From positions 1-6,043 of the forward strand of contig JAULUH010000378.1 of NCBI GenBank assembly GCA_032111745.1: DNA of 6,043 nt, given 5' to 3'. Under the pieces are notes generated by a model that ran no database searches, was not told the origin of the DNA, and was given only the letters and a program-made list of their open reading frames with translations. Below are positions 4,840 through 6,043 of this stretch, piece by piece. This DNA is from JAULUH01 sp032111745. GTDB taxonomy: Bacteria; Chloroflexota; Anaerolineae; JAAEKA01. The position numbers and the translations under genes are program-made. Each line of letters starts with the position of its first letter. The first letter of the stretch is position 1.

Positions 4840-5988
4840 ATGGACTCACGCACCCGAGCGCTGGCTGCGCTCAACCACCGGGAGCCCGACCACGTGCCCT
4901 TTGACCTGGGCGGCACAGGGCTGACCACCATCCACGTTTCCGCCTACCGTGACCTGCGCCGCTACCTGGGCCTGCCCGCGGCCGAGCCCCAGGTGTTGTA
5001 CCGGGCCGAGCAGCTGGCCAGCGTGGCCGCCGACGTGGTCGAGGCCTTGCAAGTGGACGTGCTGCCCGCCAAGCCGGGCGCGGCCGCGGCCCACCGCATC
5101 GAGCTGGTGGACGAGGACGGCTCCGAGTCCTACGTGGACGAGTGGGGCATCCGCTGGCGCCGGCCCAAGGGCCACGGCCTCTACTTCGACATGGTGGAGC
5201 ACCCCCTGGCCGCGGCCGAGACCCTGGCCGAGCTAGAGGCCCATCCCTTCCCCGACCCCCTGGACCCCGGGCGCTTTGCCGGCCTGCGGGCGGAGGCCGC
5301 GGCCGCGCGGGCGGCGGGCAAGCTGGTGGCCCTGGCCGGCCCCTGCGCCGGCATCGTCGAGGTCTACTCGTGGATGCGCGGCTACGAGCAGTTCTACGTG
5401 GACCTGGCCCTCAACCCCACCTTTGTCACCGCCATGCTGGAGCGGATGATCGACTTCAAGGCCGCCTTCTGGGAAGAGGCCCTGCAGCAGGTGGGCGACC
5501 TGGTCGACGTGGTGGTCGAGGCCGACGACCTGGCCGCCCAGCACAGCCTGCTGATGTCCCCCGCCACCTACCGCACGCTGATCAAGCCCTACCACACCCG
5601 GCTGTTCCACTTCATCAAGGCCCAGGCGCCGGTCAAGCTGTTCTACCACTCCTGCGGCGCCATCCGGCCCCTGATCCCCGACTTGCTGGAGGCCGGCATC
5701 GACATCCTGAACCCGGTGCAGATCAGCGCCGCCAGCATGGACCTGCAGGAGCTCAAGCGGGACTTCGGCCGTGACCTGGTGTTCTGGGGTGGCGGCGTCG
5801 ACACCCAGCAGGTGCTGGGGTCGGGCACAGCGGTGGAGATCCGCGACCATGTGCGCCGGAACGTCGAGACCCTGGCCCCCGGCGGCGGCTTCATCTTCGC
5901 CACCGTGCACGACATCCAGGCCGACGTCCCACCCCAGAACATCATGGCCATGTGGGAGGCCTGGCACGATTATGGCAATTACGCGTAG
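4840..5988 (+). CDS. Uroporphyrinogen decarboxylase-superfamily protein (methyltransferase-like, not HemE)
   Basis: This 382-residue protein belongs to the URO-D superfamily, which includes heme-pathway HemE and the MtaA/CmuA-type methyltransferases that pass methyl groups between corrinoid proteins and thiol or other acceptors. It starts with the non-HemE N-terminus MDSRTRALAALNHREPDHVPFDLGG and lacks the arginine-rich substrate motif of HemE. A metal-binding HSCG motif (H270, C272) lies at the end of a strand as in MtaA. D320 (GGVDTQ) and H357 (TVHDIQADVPPQNI) follow; H357 sits about where MtaA has its third zinc ligand, a cysteine. The start is chosen for its family-like N-terminus and AAGGA at 4825-4829, 10 nt upstream. 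The frame is open further upstream from a TTG at 4645, but that part is proline-rich and runs through the inverted repeat. It probably shares a transcript with the dehydrogenase 208 nt upstream. No corrinoid protein or activase is in the window, so a methyl-transfer role is an inference. Confidence 0.9.
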   Translation: MDSRTRALAALNHREPDHVPFDLGGTGLTTIHVSAYRDLRRYLGLPAAEPQVLYRAEQLASVAADVVEALQVDVLPAKPGAAAAHRIELVDEDGSESYVDEWGIRWRRPKGHGLYFDMVEHPLAAAETLAELEAHPFPDPLDPGRFAGLRAEAAAARAAGKLVALAGPCAGIVEVYSWMRGYEQFYVDLALNPTFVTAMLERMIDFKAAFWEEALQQVGDLVDVVVEADDLAAQHSLLMSPATYRTLIKPYHTRLFHFIKAQAPVKLFYHSCGAIRPLIPDLLEAGIDILNPVQISAASMDLQELKRDFGRDLVFWGGGVDTQQVLGSGTAVEIRDHVRRNVETLAPGGGFIFATVHDIQADVPPQNIMAMWEAWHDYGNYA

Positions 5989-6004
5989 GGGCATGAATGG
6001 CAGG

Positions 6005-6043
6005 GTGGTTCGGGCGGGGCTGCCGCAGCCCCGCCCGAACCAC
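6005..6043 (+). terminator. Perfect 18-bp stem hairpin after the URO-D gene
   Basis: Arms GTGGTTCGGGCGGGGCTG (6005-6022) and CAGCCCCGCCCGAACCAC (6026-6043) pair perfectly around the loop CCG, starting 16 nt after the stop codon. The position and GC-rich stem fit an intrinsic terminator. The window ends exactly at the last paired base, so the presence of a T tract cannot be seen. Confidence 0.8.

Noticed and set aside
4840..5988. Authentic HemE (heme biosynthesis)
   Set aside because: The arginine-rich N-terminal substrate motif of HemE is absent, while the HSCG metal motif typical of methyltransferase-like members is present.
1..6043. CRISPR array, tRNA, rRNA or transposase gene
   Set aside because: No regularly spaced repeats, no recognisable cloverleaf or rRNA sequence and no transposase motif were seen on either strand by eye.

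Overview
The window is GC-rich bacterial chromosomal DNA. The gene types (a cytosolic GAF/HisKA_3 kinase with a NarL-type regulator, an excisionase-HTH/PocR regulator, an IolM-like zinc dehydrogenase and a non-HemE URO-D protein) suggest an anaerobe or facultative anaerobe. Chloroflexota (Anaerolineae/Caldilineae-like) is my best guess, but this is an inference from gene style and was not tested against a database.

Layout. (1) Positions 55-1923, minus strand: a two-gene operon of histidine kinase followed by response regulator, 6 nt apart. (2) Positions 1924-2033: an AT-rich divergent promoter region. (3) Positions 2034-2828, plus strand: a one-component regulator with an excisionase/MerR-type HTH fused to a PocR ligand-binding domain. 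Its last five codons and stop lie inside a perfect 29-bp palindrome. (4) Positions 2829-3361: no intact gene. It holds a decayed remnant of a respiratory module, the C-terminal end of an octaheme tetrathionate-reductase-type cytochrome c followed by a frameshifted piece of its cytochrome b partner. (5) Positions 3363-3461: a near-consensus sigma70 promoter, followed at the predicted start site by a perfect 20-bp palindrome that looks like a repressor operator, then a good ribosome binding site. (6) Positions 3462-4631: a zinc-dependent medium-chain dehydrogenase resembling Thermotoga scyllo-inosose 3-dehydrogenase (IolM). (7) Positions 4632-4839: a spacer holding a large nested inverted repeat. 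(8) Positions 4840-5988: a uroporphyrinogen-decarboxylase-superfamily protein of the methyltransferase-like type. It ends 16 nt before a perfect 18-bp stem hairpin that closes the window.

How the parts may work together. The divergent sensor pair and PocR regulator form a regulatory cluster at the left. The dehydrogenase and URO-D protein probably form one plus-strand transcription unit, driven by the promoter/operator at 3363-3416 and ended by the hairpin at 6005-6043, possibly modulated by the hairpin between them. The respiratory remnant suggests that the promoter and dehydrogenase now sit next to the PocR gene because of deletion or rearrangement. The most notable signals are this gene graveyard, the promoter with its palindromic and fully purine/pyrimidine-alternating operator, and three long perfect inverted repeats at gene ends. 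I do not see a clearly new defence or mobile system here.
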